Origin: Manduca sexta
Lineage: Eukaryota; Arthropoda; Insecta; Lepidoptera; Sphingidae
Length of the DNA stretch: 64,000 bases
Direction of reading: 5' to 3'
Assembly (NCBI RefSeq): GCF_014839805.1
Contig: NC_051118.1
Span: 3,278,391-3,342,390, forward strand
Positions 11,482 through 21,995 of the stretch are shown here, in pieces. The notes below the pieces were generated by a model. The model was not told the origin of the DNA. It did not search any database and saw only the letters and a program-made list of their open reading frames with translations. Every line of letters begins with the position of its first letter. The first letter of the stretch is position 1. The position numbers and the translations under genes are program-made.

Positions 11482-11660
11482 CACCGACATGGCTCAGCGG
11501 ATTAGCATGCTAAAGTGCCAGTGGGCAGGGAGCATAGCTCGCAGAACTGATGGCAGATGGGGCAAACAAATTCTCCAGTGGAGATCACGTACCGGCTAGC
11601 GCAGTGTTGGACGTTCACATGCAAGGTGTAGCTACCACCTTTATGTGGCTGATTATGATA
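11482..11660 (+). mobile_element. LINE 3' end fragment (family E)
   Basis: One frame reads LKCQWAGSIARRTDGRWG then KQILQWRSRTG, typical of the end of a lepidopteran LINE reverse-transcriptase ORF. The segment between this and the ATGTGGCTGATTATGAT tail is shortened. Confidence 0.7.
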
Positions 11661-11741
11661 ACCTATAAACAATATCACATTATATTATGTTCTATACTTG
11701 ATAGGTGTAGGACATTGTCTATCCATGGGTCAAATTTTGAA

Positions 11742-11811
11742 TGACGTGACGAGCTTGCCCTTCGCCTGATGGTAAGCGATACGACCGCCCATAAACAGTA
11801 GAAACACCAAA
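11742..11811 (+). repeat. Family C fragment
   Basis: GGTAAGCGATACGACCGCCC and AACAGTAGAAACACCA match the start of family C. It is truncated. Confidence 0.65.
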
Positions 11812-12050
11812 TTACTACGATACTATACGTAGGGACCGTCGTAATCCGCGCTGCAAATTCATAGTTAAGACGGGACAACGCCTGTTGGGTCAAATAGTTA
11901 TGAATATAATTTATTTTTATTGTTTGTTTACAAAAGGGGAGCCGGCAGGAATCGGCTTATAGGAACCATTTGCCACTGGTGCACAAATAAATGAACATTG
12001 CTCACTGGTTAATTATTAACTATATAATGATTTCTTATATTTACGCGTAT

Positions 12051-12187
12051 GTTAGACATTGAAATTAAACTGGGGACTGACCCCCCCGTGACCATGAAGG
12101 CTGCAAAGTCTTCGAAACGTCGGGAGAAAAATAAAAAACAAAAAACCGCGATAGAATCCGGAAAAATAGTTTAATTTCAATATTAAC
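12051..12187 (+). mobile_element. Family F foldback copy with hammerhead-like motif
   Basis: The body has ACCATGAAGGCTGCAAAG, then TCTTCGAAACGTCGGGAG at 12091-12126, and ends GTTTAATTTCAATATTAAC. The same tail appears inverted at the left end (GTTAGACATTGAAATTAAAC, 12051-12070), making a foldback. GAAGGC and GTCTTC can pair just before GAAACGTC. The whole resembles worn 3' parts of Penelope-like elements, which carry hammerhead ribozymes. This relation is inferred only. Confidence 0.5.
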
Positions 12188-12451
12188 TATATGTTCATTA
12201 TCAAACGGAAGTGGTCATGTGCTGTGTTATCGCTGTTTGTTATTCGCAATTTATTGTACGTAGTTGTTATAATAATTGGTTTCGTTGTCGAAATTTTTGT
12301 AGTTATTATTCCGCATAGATAAGGCGTTAGGCGACGGCCCAAGGGATCGTATTTAGAATATACATTATACAACAATGAACGCTATTCAAAAGCTTTGAAG
12401 TTGAAAGTTTTTTGTATTGATAAATTATGTTTTAATCGGCTTAATAACTAC

Positions 12452-12490
12452 AATATATCGATACCGGAAATTTCAATTGGCGTAAGGGAC
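12452..12490 (+). repeat. Left TIR of the 3.4-kb transposon
   Basis: It begins AATATATCGATACCGG and ends CGTAAGGGAC. 38 of 39 bases match the inverse of 15791-15829. Confidence 0.9.
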
Positions 12491-14169
12491 ATTTTGGCGA
12501 AAATGAGTTATATATATTGCCGGATTCGGCTTTTCGAGCTCTATCGATTGGTATATATGAAATAATTCTATCTTTAAAAAAAAATCCCTTACGCCCTGAC
12601 AAATTTGATATTTTGAAGCTAAATATTTGAGAAAATAGGTCTTATGAGACATGTAAATACTTCAAGCTGGCTTAAGGTACATTTTTCCAAATAACCTAGG
12701 TAACTTTGGACCACAATATTGCAAAGTGCATTTACATCCTTAATTTTTTTTCCAATATCAAAAACAAGGTGGTCATATTTGTAGCCTTACTTATTATTGT
12801 CCGTTACGACCCTGTTAACAATTATATATGTCGTAATTTAATAAGGGCTTAAAGGTCTAATATTTTTTTTATGTCCGTTACGACCTTAAATCACGGGTAT
12901 CGGAGGCAATTATTTAGAGATCCTTTGGCATCAAGGAGGGCTCTATGCTGCAGTTGCACCTTATATTACCGAAGCGGCAGCGAGGACTGTTTTGCGAGAG
13001 ACAGTTGTTATTATTGTTGAACCTCTAAGATTTCATCAGCTTGTAGACTCTGTGCTTTTATCGGAACCTTATATTGCTAGAGCTTCTCACATTATTTTAC
13101 ATACCAACATCATTTTATCTATGCGTACCATTGGTTGTTATCAAAATTCGTTTCAAAGCTCGGCCCTTGGGATTAGGGAAAGTTTCCAGGAGGAAAAACT
13201 ACGTTCAGACACTTGGCAGTAACAAGTATCTGCCTACACAAGACATCGGCTTCTGCCTTGCTCCCGGTCACTCTTCATGGTGTGATTCAACACCCAAAGT
13301 AAATAGCTCGATTGATGTTGAATTTAGAACTACTACTAAAAAAAGGTGCAACAAAAACATTTTAATTTCACGTTGATTTTCTTTCTGTTGACAAAGAATA
13401 TTCTTTAGGCAGTTCTGGAGTCTGGTTCACCAAAAACATGCAAATAACGAAAAAATAAAACGAAATGATTAAGAACTAAGCTGGATTGAGTTGAAATTGA
13501 TTGAAAATGAAATTAAATTAGATCAAGTAAGAGAAGAAAAAAATATTATAGAAAATTCGTATTTACCAGATAAATGCTGTGAAATATCATAAAATAAAAG
13601 ACAAAGGTTATTTGAGCATTTTTTGAACCACGATGCCGGCGAGATTAGATTGTAAGATGTAAATAACCAAGCATTACTAAGAGATAAATATGCTAAACTA
13701 GTAGAAAGTAGAAGAAGCCTAACATAAGAATATTATATAAATAAAGGTGAAGGATCTAGACGTAAAGCGCCAATATTATAGTGAAGAAGCAGCAGCTTAT
13801 TTTGACTCTTTTTTAAACACTATGTGTAGTTTCATCGCACTAATGCCAGAAGAATAGTTAATGTCTTTTATTAGCACAAGAATATAGAAATATCACACAT
13901 TTCTATAGAATCTATCTAGAAAACTGTCCAGAAAATTCTAAATTCATATGAGTAAGAAAGTATTCATTGCTATATTTATTAATAATTATAATATACGTTT
14001 CCATACGCCAAAATAAGACAAATGCATACTCTGTACAAAGAAAGGACGATAACAGGAAATTGATTTTCATTTGCTGAGAAAAAAGCTAGCTATCAAAGAT
14101 TTAATATTCACTTAATCACAGAATTTGATCTCTAAGATATACTAACTGTAATTTTTGATTAACACGAAG

Positions 14170-15108
14170 TGCTGACTACCCCATATGGGGTATACTATGG
14201 GCAGAGCATGGTTCTATACTACTCCAGAAAAATATGCCGTTTATAACTGCACATACATTCTATGAGGGCCAAACTAACATTGGACATTGTTTCTTGTAGA
14301 GAGAGAGAGAGAGAGAGAGAGAGTGATAGACGTGATAAACGTGGAGGTATCGACATTGCCACTCGTGTTTGTGAATTCCTTCTTATAATTGATAACCGTT
14401 CCATCGAAAATGTTTATTATATTGCGATTCTTGCCCCGGGGAAAATAAAAGTTAAATAATACCTACTCACCGCAATCAGTCATTTTTTGAAAATTACTGT
14501 CAATATTCAAGGAGTACAGATATATTATTAATTACCTAGGCATCAATACATGCCAATTGATTCTATGTATGCCGTTATTGAACGGGAGACCAAGCGAATT
14601 ATCATTTGGGCTCCAAGCTAATGGCCAGCATACGTATTATCGGTAAGAAAACGGGCAAAACCATAGCAAATAAATATAAAAAAGATACACATTTAAAAAA
14701 GATACGAACAGTGACTTTGAACAATCATAAAGATAAAATTGCAGAGGTGAAGTATTCTATGAAAGAAGATAAAAATCCCCAAATAATAGCCGTAAGTGAG
14801 AGAAGAAGAAGGATTTATTTAGTAATGGGAAATTTCAAGGTAAAAGATCAAAGACAAGGAAAGGAAAAGACGAAGAAACAATGGCTGAAGTTGTAGAAAA
14901 CCAAGATCCCAAGAACATAGTTTTGCCAACATTTTATGGAAATCGTCTTCCTATATCAGTAGATCAATTTAATGATTTGAAAAAGTTATGCAATAATGCA
15001 ATTACACCGAAGCGTATTCACAAGGAATACCTAGAGCCACCGTTTTTGGCTTTCGGTAGAGATGCTCTTCCCGAGACTAATGCGGAGGAGGCTAAGGACG
15101 ATGAATAA
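14170..15108 (+). pseudogene. Broken transposase, C-terminal half
   Basis: Pieces of one protein appear in shifting frames. FYTTPEKYAVYNCTYIL (from about 14210) continues in another frame as YEGQTNIGHCFL. After a (GA)n expansion comes RRDKRGGIDIATRVCEFL (to about 14390). Next is HQYMPIDSMYAVIER (from 14541), then a basic region (14630-14890), and finally PISVDQFNDLKKLCNNAITP (within 14881-15108). The order NGHCFLW..RG..EI, then H.QM..DSMHA.IE, then P.S..K..DL..LC...P is one I recall from eukaryotic cut-and-paste transposases. Stops and frame changes make it non-functional. The upstream part (12930-13400) may be the N-terminal remnant but was not matched. Confidence 0.55.
14298..14323. repeat. 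(GA)n microsatellite inside transposase remnant
   Basis: An uninterrupted GA alternation. It sits between two recognisable coding pieces of the broken transposase, so it has probably expanded within the dead gene. Confidence 0.9.
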
Positions 15109-15790
15109 GTATTTTCATACTTTAGAGTGTTTGATCTTTCGTTACCAAATATGGGTAAAGTGTGCAAGATACTCCATTGATTTATAATTAATATTGTTTA
15201 ACTAGTCATAATTGTTTTTATGATAGACATATTTAATTTTTTTATTATTTTGATACTTGAGATTATTTCAGAAAATATGAAAAAATATTATGAAAGTTTG
15301 TACCAAATACTGGATTAGGTTTTTTTTTTATACAGGAACATTATTTTTCATTATAAGACTTGGATTTGTTCTCCGAATGTAATTTTTTTTATTCGATTTA
15401 CTCTAATAAAAAGAAAATAAAAATGTAGTAAGGGTTTTATTTCTTAATATTTTATAAATTTGGACCTTCTATTACCCTTCACATTGAGGTAATGTGACAT
15501 TTATTACCTAAAACGCTAGTTTAATTTGCGTAAAAATGTCCTTTACAACCTATGCAACCTTACTAAACCAAGGGTGTATAGGCGTTTTGTTCATTTTTGG
15601 TGGGATGTAAGGGACATCTATCTTTGAAAGTAGTGAACCTACGTTAATTTGGATAAAGCTAATAGAAAGAGCACAAAAAAATAGATCTGTGGTCCCTAGA
15701 CACCTTTAAAATCCGATTACAAATGAAAAAGTTACAACGAATTTAAGTGAAAAAAATATGTTTTTTGGCTCTCCTGAAAAGTGATGGTTT

Positions 15791-15829
15791 GTCCCTTACG
15801 ACAATTGAAATTTCCGGTATCGATATATT
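15791..15829 (-). repeat. Right TIR of the 3.4-kb transposon
   Basis: It begins GTCCCTTACGACAATTG and ends CGATATATT, the inverse of 12452-12490 with one mismatch. Confidence 0.9.
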
Positions 15830-16137
15830 TTTTAGTTAAGGCGTGGTATTTAAAAAAGGTTAAATGTTGTCTATACCCTCGTATTGATAAAATAGTATTC
15901 CCTGTTATATTTATTGAATAAGAATTGCTAACGGAGTTTACAATCATTCTTATAATATCTACATATATTTATAGCTATAATCACTTACGTAATTGTAACT
16001 TTGGTTAAAAGTAATCACAGCATGGACCACAATCTTTAAGACAAGACAATAGAATAGAATAGAATTTTACTGTCAGGCACCAGCTTTTACTAATGATAGA
16101 AGTCAAATCGATTGTCCACTATGTGGCATACATAAAT

Positions 16138-16350
16138 AATAATAATATCAGCCCAGTATTATATACTGTCCCACTGCTGGGCGCGGACCTCCTCTACTGC
16201 TAAGAGGGATTAGGCGTTAGTTCACCACGCTGACCTAGTGGGAGTTGATAGACTTCACACACCCTCCACATTCCTATAGAGAACTTCTCAGGTATCCAGG
16301 TTTCCTCACGATGTTTTCCTTCACGGTTAAAGCAAGCGATAATTCACAAA
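16138..16350 (-). mobile_element. SINE-A copy, head lost
   Basis: It contains the inverse of the SINE-A body (TTTCCTCACGATGTTTTCC, CCACGCTGACCTAGTG) and its 3' end at the left (AATAATATCAGCCCAGTATT). A partial echo, TCACAATGTTTTCCTTTATCG, follows at 16373. Confidence 0.8.
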
Positions 16351-16768
16351 CTATATGCTATACTTATATTCTCACAATGTTTTCCTTTATCGTTGAAGAG
16401 GTCGAAATATCACATAATTAATAATCAATTAATTCTTAAACATCCAAAAAATATAGAAGTAGGTGCCTCTGGAATGGGTTCGAAACCGCGACCTCAAACT
16501 CAACAGTATCTGTCATTCTCATTGGTTTTAATTATATAGTTAATTACCTGTATGTTTTCTATGCAGACCTTTTAATACAATGCTGTTTGTTATTCAAGCC
16601 ATTTAGGGTAAAATGTTAGTAATTTATACACACTTGCACTAGTATGCGAACATCCATCTGGGTTACCATTGCTTTGTTTATTTCAATTGCGACACAACAA
16701 TACAATTACTGGACATTGAGACTTAAAAGTTAATAAACTTTTATATAGGTAGATAAATATATAAATAA
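16351..16768. other. No recognised feature
   Basis: AT-rich DNA. The first 50 bases echo SINE-A. Confidence 0.3.
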
Positions 16769-16989
16769 CTAGTTGACCCGACAGACGTTGTCCCGTCTTA
16801 ACTATGAATTTGCAGCGCGCATTCTGTCAATCGTTGAAATTAACTTTTCTTAAATTTTCTAACGTTCCGCGCAACTTCCTTATTTTATGACAATAGCAAA
16901 CACAAGAAAAAAAATTGTGAAATCGCTCCAGCCGTTCACGCGTGATGCGATGACTAAGGGGAATAGGGATTCATTTTTATATATATAGA
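16769..16989 (-). mobile_element. Non-autonomous Helitron, 221 bp
   Basis: On the minus strand it starts TCTATATATATAAAAATGA and ends GGGTCAACTAG, with A before the start and T after the end, the host A|T site of Helitrons. A short stem (GACA/TGTC) precedes CTAG by about eight bases. It is 65 bp shorter than the copy at 20343 because of an internal deletion. Confidence 0.8.
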
Positions 16990-17164
16990 TTGTTTTTATA
17001 TACCAATGTGTATTATGCAAACGTTTGTTAGAAGTAAAAAACAAAAATGCGTCATATCTCTTATTATCTTTGCTACATTCATCAAATTGCGGTTTTTTAT
17101 CGTCAAATGGCAAGCCAGATAACGTTTAGTTGTGGTGACTGCTCGATGAGTTTGGGATTTTTAC

Positions 17165-17338
17165 ACACATCACGCATGTATCCCCGAACGTGTATGCAGA
17201 GGCGCAACCAGGGAACCCACTTTTCGCCGAGTGTGTTCCGTCCCATGATATGATAGGGGGCGAGCCTATCGCCATATCGGACACAAATTCCAGACTACTC
17301 GCTGATACTGAGTAGAAAAATTGGGATTTTCATTGTTA
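17165..17338 (-). mobile_element. SINE-B 3' half
   Basis: The inverse of the SINE-B body: CACTTTTCGCCGAGTGTGTTC and GGGGGCGAGCCTATCGCC, each split by single-base changes. The tRNA-like head is absent. Confidence 0.75.
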
Positions 17339-17896
17339 TATCAGCGGGCTCTATTCCGTTTATCGGGGCATATCCAATGTTATATTTAAAGCGAGGTTCT
17401 TTTTTTGTCTTACATTATTGGGCATATTCGTCTATTCGTAATTACGCACGCTCTCATCCAAGAATAGCTTTGATAACCGTACAGGTAAAATAAACAAAAA
17501 GGCCCTTATTTACTTATATCGATATCAAAAGTGTTCTTTGATTAGAGCGTCTGTAAAAAGACGGATTAACCCACATAGACGGAATAGGAGTACTTGATTA
17601 TCATTATTATTATCAATAGTAAGCATTTTTAAAGAGTGCAGTTTGAAAATGATTATGATGTCAGCCGCGTGACGACCATCGGACTTTTGTAAGCAATGGG
17701 TTCCTTCTTTAAAGCGGTGATCCCAACGGAATAACCCAAAGTATTTTGAGAAGCTATCTGAAGCTCAAAATTAATCATAAACATTGAATAAATATTAAAT
17801 ATATTTCTACAATTATTTTTAACTTTGTTGTTTCAAATTGTTTCAAAGTATAATAAAAATGCCACTATAATGTAGGAAGATATTTTAACTGATTTT
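17339..17896. other. No recognised feature
   Basis: AT-rich DNA with no open frame or repeat match noticed. Confidence 0.3.
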
Positions 17897-18017
17897 TACC
17901 CCGTTGTCCATGAAGGCTGCAAAATCTTCGAAACGTCGAGAGAAAATTATAATATAAAAAACGATGATAAAATCCGGAAAATAGTATTATTCCAACGTCT
18001 AACATTCGCGTAAACAT
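17897..18017 (+). mobile_element. Family F copy
   Basis: It carries CCATGAAGGCTGCAAAATC then TTCGAAACGTCGAGAG, and ends GTCTAACATTCGCGTAAAC. It is a simple (non-foldback) copy of the family with the hammerhead-like motif. Confidence 0.6.
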
Positions 18018-18299
18018 GTACTTAATATCTTTAAGTGTTGAAGCTTGTTTAAATCTCATAGAATAATAAAATATTTCAATCGACTACGCCGATATATAGG
18101 TACATCAATTCACATGTACTAGCTAAAATAACCTGTTATTGTGGTTTTTCACACCGTTGATCCAAGATTATTGCCACAAAAAATATACAAACATTGTATC
18201 TCAATATACTGTTTGATTCTTGTTTAAAGAACAAGTTAAATGGGCGATAACAGTCACCATCTGAACAGCGGCGTAAAAATCTTGGTTGATTTGGAATTT

Positions 18300-18430
18300 T
18301 AAAATTAAACCATTTTACGGATTTAATAGCGGTTTTGATATTTTAGTTTTCTCCCGACGTTTCCGAAGGCTTTGAAGTAAAATCCGAAAAATAGTTTAAT
18401 TTTAATGTCTAACATTGGCGTAAACATAAC
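18300..18430. mobile_element. Family F foldback copy
   Basis: The left half is inverted (AAAATTAAACCATTTTACGG, CCCGACGTTTCCGAAGGC). The right half is direct (AAATCCGAAAAATAGTTTAA, then GTCTAACATTGGCGTAAAC). The two halves form a stem-capable foldback like the copies at 12051 and 59488. Confidence 0.6.
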
Positions 18431-18669
18431 AAATCATTATGATTTGGAACTTTTAAAAAGTAATCAATAAAAAAAATAACTAATATTGGTCGCAGATTCA
18501 GACAGATTAGAAAACTCTCGTCTTCGTGTTTTATTTATTCATTGACAACTCGATGTTTCACTTTGAAATTTACAGTTTCATCTCTTACCGCCATTTTAAA
18601 TAAAACAACTTATAATATTTTTGCAAAGTAATGAGGTTTTAATTAAATCTACTATATCGGTTATCGGTG

Positions 18670-18912
18670 GCAGTGGGCAGGGCACATAGCTCGCAGAACT
18701 AATGGCCGATGGGGCAAGAAGGAGTGAGGCCACGAACCGGCAAGAACAGCGTCGGTGGACAGATACATACATACATAGTATCACGTCTTTATCCTATAGG
18801 GGTAGACAGAGACTATGGATTGCCATTTTGCACGATCCTGGCATACTTCTCGCGGTGGACAGATGACCTAATAAAAGTCGCAGGATGTCGCTGAATGCGG
18901 GCCGCTTCCAAT
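18670..18912 (+). mobile_element. LINE 3' end (family E) split by a nested insertion
   Basis: CAGTGGGCAGGGCACATAGC and GGCCGATGGGGCAAG encode QWAGHIARRTNGRWGK. The tail CGGTGGACAGATGACCTAAT gives RWTDDLI. An 88-bp foreign segment sits between the two. Confidence 0.75.
18765..18852 (+). mobile_element. 88-bp insertion flanked by a 12-bp duplication
   Basis: The 12-mer CGGTGGACAGAT occurs at 18753-18764 and again at 18853-18864, exactly around this segment, so it is a target-site duplication. The insert starts ACATACATACATAGTATCACG and holds CACGCC/TTTATCC-type wording (CACGTCTTTATCCTATAGG) like other short retroelement pieces of Lepidoptera. No A-tail is evident. Confidence 0.7.
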
Positions 18913-19330
18913 AGGGTACCGGACTCATTTTTGTTCTTTACTATTATCAAATATTTACATAATATAAATTATAACACAGAAGAAATTATTGAAATCCGGT
19001 AAAAAATCAACAAGTTATAAGTCTTTGAATTTCGGTGGAAGGGGTAATTAACAAGAAACAGAAAAGAGACGAAATACCCACGTGTGACGTCATCGGGAAT
19101 TACGACGCGTGCGAAAGAAAGAGATGAAGCGATATCCCCACATCGCGCCCACTTTTGCACATTACAATATTTTAAATATGAATTACTCGCTCATTTTTTA
19201 ACCAATATTAATGCAGTTTTCGCAGGAGTGCTTCTTTTTCGTATTATTAACCATTACATATAGAATAATGTATAAAATCAAGAATAGGCCGGTCCCCTAT
19301 AGGTCGATCTGGAATTATATCTTGTATTCT
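18913..19330. other. No recognised feature
   Basis: Non-coding, AT-rich, with a slightly GC-richer patch at 19050-19150. Confidence 0.3.
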
Positions 19331-19420
19331 TTGTTATTGGAAACAATTGGATGTACGTAAAAACCGATGTATGAACTATGGCATCGGGTTTTACGTATAT
19401 CCAATTGTTTCCAATAACAA
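19331..19420. ncRNA. Near-perfect 39-bp-arm hairpin
   Basis: The left arm 19331-19369 (TTGTTATTGGAAACAATTGG..) and right arm 19382-19420 (..CCAATTGTTTCCAATAACAA) pair along 39 positions, with one G-U wobble and one A-G mismatch. The loop has 12 bases. Length (90 nt) and loop size fit a precursor microRNA or small hairpin RNA, but pairing this perfect also fits a recent inverted duplication or a palindromic MITE. No promoter, mature-arm homologue or target duplication was identified. Confidence 0.4.
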
Positions 19421-19866
19421 TTGCCTATTAATTTACTAAATACTTATCGAGTTATTGTGAATACCCACATATTTATGTACTAACCATGACGATGTCAAAT
19501 AATTACAAATGAGCATTGTTTTGCAATTAATTTTGTAAAACAGATCATCGCTTCTGACTCCGTCACGTATAACAGATTGATACAAGATTAAGTAGAATTT
19601 TTATTGTAAATTTTATTTATTCCTCTGTATTTACAATACAATAGGTCGATTACTCCATTAGAGTTGTAAGTAATTCGCGCACGCGCTGTTCGTGGTTGTC
19701 AGTCCTGACTAAATTATAGAGACAATCGATCTGATCGATGGATTATCCATAATTTATGACGCCATTAATGTGTGAGTCAGATATGTATTTATTATGTAAT
19801 TGGTCAAAGTCCACCTTATAGGTCAGACTAGGTTTTGCCCGCGGTTAAAGTCCATTATAGCAAAAA

Positions 19867-20085
19867 CCTAGTAGGGAGTGGAGCGGACTGCCAAGACGAA
19901 TATACACAGGTTCAAAACCTAAAGGCGACCGGTTCTGATTTTTTTTTCGTTATGTATTCTATGTGAGTTATCGCCTGCTTTATCGATGAAGGAAAATATT
20001 TTCACTAGTCCAGTGTGATGGCCAATTGTCTTATCCCTCTCAGTAGTAAAGGCCCGGTGCTCAGCAGTGGGAAATTGTTTGGGTT
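19867..20085 (+). mobile_element. SINE-A copy, eroded
   Basis: CTAGTAGGGAGTGGAGCGGA and ACAGGTTCAAAACC (B-box-like) are followed by the body and CCGGTGCTCAGCAGTGGG. A central block is deleted. Confidence 0.65.
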
Positions 20086-20342
20086 ATTGTTTATATAAAG
20101 TACATTCGCTGTAAAATAACTTCTCACACATTATTAATGAAAGAATATTCATATAAGTCTCTCATATGCAAGGGTTCGTCTGGGTTGGTATCGCAGCTGT
20201 CAGTTCTGCCGCTAAGCAGTGTGTATGCGCTGTTATATTCAGTTGGAGGACATCGTTGCTAGCAAAATTACTGGCCATTTAACATTGTAAGTCTCGGGGT
20301 GAAGGACACATTGCAATAACACGCAGTACTTTTATAATTCAA

Positions 20343-20628
20343 CTAGTTGACCCAACAGACGTTGTCCCGTCTTAACTATGACTTTGCAGCGCATTCTGTC
20401 AATCGCTGACAGTTATTTCAAACAATTGTCAGTTATATAAAATTAATATTTTTGTTAAGTTTTCTTAAATTTTCTAATTTTCCGCGCAATTTTTTGAATT
20501 TTTTCTTCCATAAGAACCTTTTTCTGACAATAAAAAATACAACAAAAAAAAAATAGTGAAATCGGTCCAGCCGTTTACGTGTGATAGCTTGACCAAGGGA
20601 AATAGGGATTCATTTTTATATATATAGA
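20343..20628 (-). mobile_element. Non-autonomous Helitron, 286 bp
   Basis: On the minus strand it starts TCTATATATATAAAAATGA and ends GGGTCAACTAG between host A and T. The interior matches 510-786 and 16769-16989. It is the longest intact copy of the three. Confidence 0.8.
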
Positions 20629-20702
20629 TAGATATTGGTTGTGTTGCTACTGTTTAAGTCGTCATTTATTAGGATTAAACGAATGGATATATCAATTACA
20701 TC

Positions 20703-20790
20703 AACAGCCAACTCGCACTAAGTCAGCGTGGTAGGCTAAATCCTAGCAGTACTCAGTGGTAGCTGAGGCCTGTGCTCGGCAGTGAGGAGT
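20703..20790 (+). mobile_element. SINE-A 3' fragment
   Basis: CAACTCGCACTAAGTCAGCG and GAGGCCTGTGCTCGGCAGTG match the SINE-A 3' half. It is directly followed by a MITE. Confidence 0.55.
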
Positions 20791-20791
20791 G

Positions 20792-21200
20792 TACAGGGTC
20801 ATTTTGACATTGCGTTAATGAATGAAGCCATACACTTGTCTTCTTGAACGGAACAATTTACCATAAGTTATTCTATCAATAGATGTAAAATAATAAAAGT
20901 ATCAGTTTCGAGCAAAATATATATCAATAAAAAGTACTTGATGTAAATTTTACATACCTAATGCCACTACTGCTACTCCAAGAGAATTCGCAGCGGCAAC
21001 ATCATACTTTCAGTCAAAAATACACTCAAGCACACAAATTATTCGCACTAAACTATAAAATGATTAAAAATCAGATAACTAGAGCCGGAATTTTTGACGA
21101 AAATATTTGTTATTCATAGATGACTTTTGGCACAATGTTAGCTGAAGTAAAGACGAATATGTCATTGCATTTAGTTCCGCAAAGTAAAAATAACGCTGTA
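20792..21200 (+). mobile_element. TACAGGGTC MITE, 409 bp
   Basis: The left end TACAGGGTCATTTTGACATT faces a diverged right end (reverse complement TACAGCGTTATTTTTAC..). The two TIRs can be followed for about 35 bases. The interior is non-coding. A piece of SINE-A tail (ATACAGGGCTGATATAATAT) abuts at 21203. Confidence 0.65.
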
Positions 21201-21303
21201 TGATACAGGGCTGATATAATATACACCAAATAACACGTTCGTATACATAACTTTACATTGATTCTTCTAACAGTGCTGTGTGCACTCATGTTTGTAAACA
21301 ATG

Positions 21304-21496
21304 CACTGGTGAGAATATGGGTTAATTGTGCCGGGGCCGCGGGTCGCGTCCGCTGACCTGGTTCGCTAATGCGGTTCCACGGCCTTGACCCTGCAGGCAG
21401 CGCGGGTCAATACCAGCTACGGAGCTATGGATTACTAGGGTTAGGTTTGGGTTTTCCGCAGCTATCTCAGTCTAACAAGGTACCCTGCGTCTCGTA
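21304..21496. other. GC-rich target of the LTR insertion, left flank
   Basis: This is GC-rich non-coding sequence (GGGGCCGCGGGTCGCGTCCG, GACCCTGCAGGCAGCGCGGG) unlike the surroundings. It joins in sense with the right flank at 27350 (GCGTCTCGTA then TGCGCCGAAGAAG) once the LTR element is removed, so the retrotransposon probably landed inside another GC-rich repeat. Confidence 0.5.
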
Positions 21497-21853
21497 TGTC
21501 ACGTTAAGATGCAACACAAGTACTTAAATGAAACTATTGAATTAGTTTAACATATATTGAGTGATTAGTACATACTAACACTAAACACACTTAGGCTAGA
21601 TTATAGTTATTATATAAAGGTAATACAGGTTCGGGCACAAATTATAAATTCACATTCGTCCGTAAGCCGGGCGCCGTGCTTCACCATGCGTATCGTTTAC
21701 ATATAATCTTTGACGACCGTCCGCTACGGTGGCGGAGCACGACTGGCGCGGAGGCGAGGGAAGTCGGCGTCAGCGTCGACGCGCTGTCCAAAATAATCGA
21801 TAAGTTATCGACTAAATAAAAAGTTTAAACAATATTTATAACGCTACGTTACA
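21497..21853 (-). repeat. 3' LTR, 357 bp
   Basis: It has TG...CA termini on the minus strand (starts TGTAACGTAGCG, ends ACGTGACA). I compared it by eye with 26993-27349 and found no difference. Confidence 0.95.
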
Positions 21854-21856
21854 TTA

Positions 21857-21867
21857 CCCCCTCCCTT
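21857..21867 (-). promoter_or_regulatory. Polypurine tract
   Basis: The minus strand reads AAGGGAGGGGG, three bases before the 3' LTR. It is the expected primer for plus-strand DNA synthesis. Confidence 0.8.
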
Positions 21868-21995
21868 AGGAAAGAATTTTTCCTAGGGAAGAAATTCAAA
21901 AAAAAAAATAAACTCAGTGTGTGTATAAGTACACAATGAGAAAAGGGAAAGAGGGAAGAATAAAGGGAATACTTAGAACATAACATTAATAAATG

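Larger units (their letters stand above)
12452..15829 (+). mobile_element. Decayed cut-and-paste transposon, about 3.4 kb
   Basis: Terminal inverted repeats of 39 bp (12452-12490 and 15791-15829) differ at one position. Inside both ends the word TGTCC(C/G)TTACGAC or a close variant recurs (about 12481, 12586, 12798, 12871 at the left; 15537, 15606, 15790 at the right), as expected of transposase-binding subterminal repeats. Between them lie broken pieces of a transposase-like protein. TTAA occurs a few bases outside each TIR (12441-12444, 15836-15839) and may be the target duplication, but the exact ends are unsure. The superfamily is not assigned. Confidence 0.75.

Noticed and set aside
14881..15108. 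Small host gene of 75 codons starting MAEVVENQDPKNI
   Set aside because: It lies between the TIRs of the decayed transposon, and its PISVDQFNDLKKLC segment fits a transposase C-terminus.
21854..21995. Possible env gene of the LTR element
   Set aside because: Only about 140 bases separate pol from the 3' LTR and no open frame is present, so there is no sign of an errantivirus.
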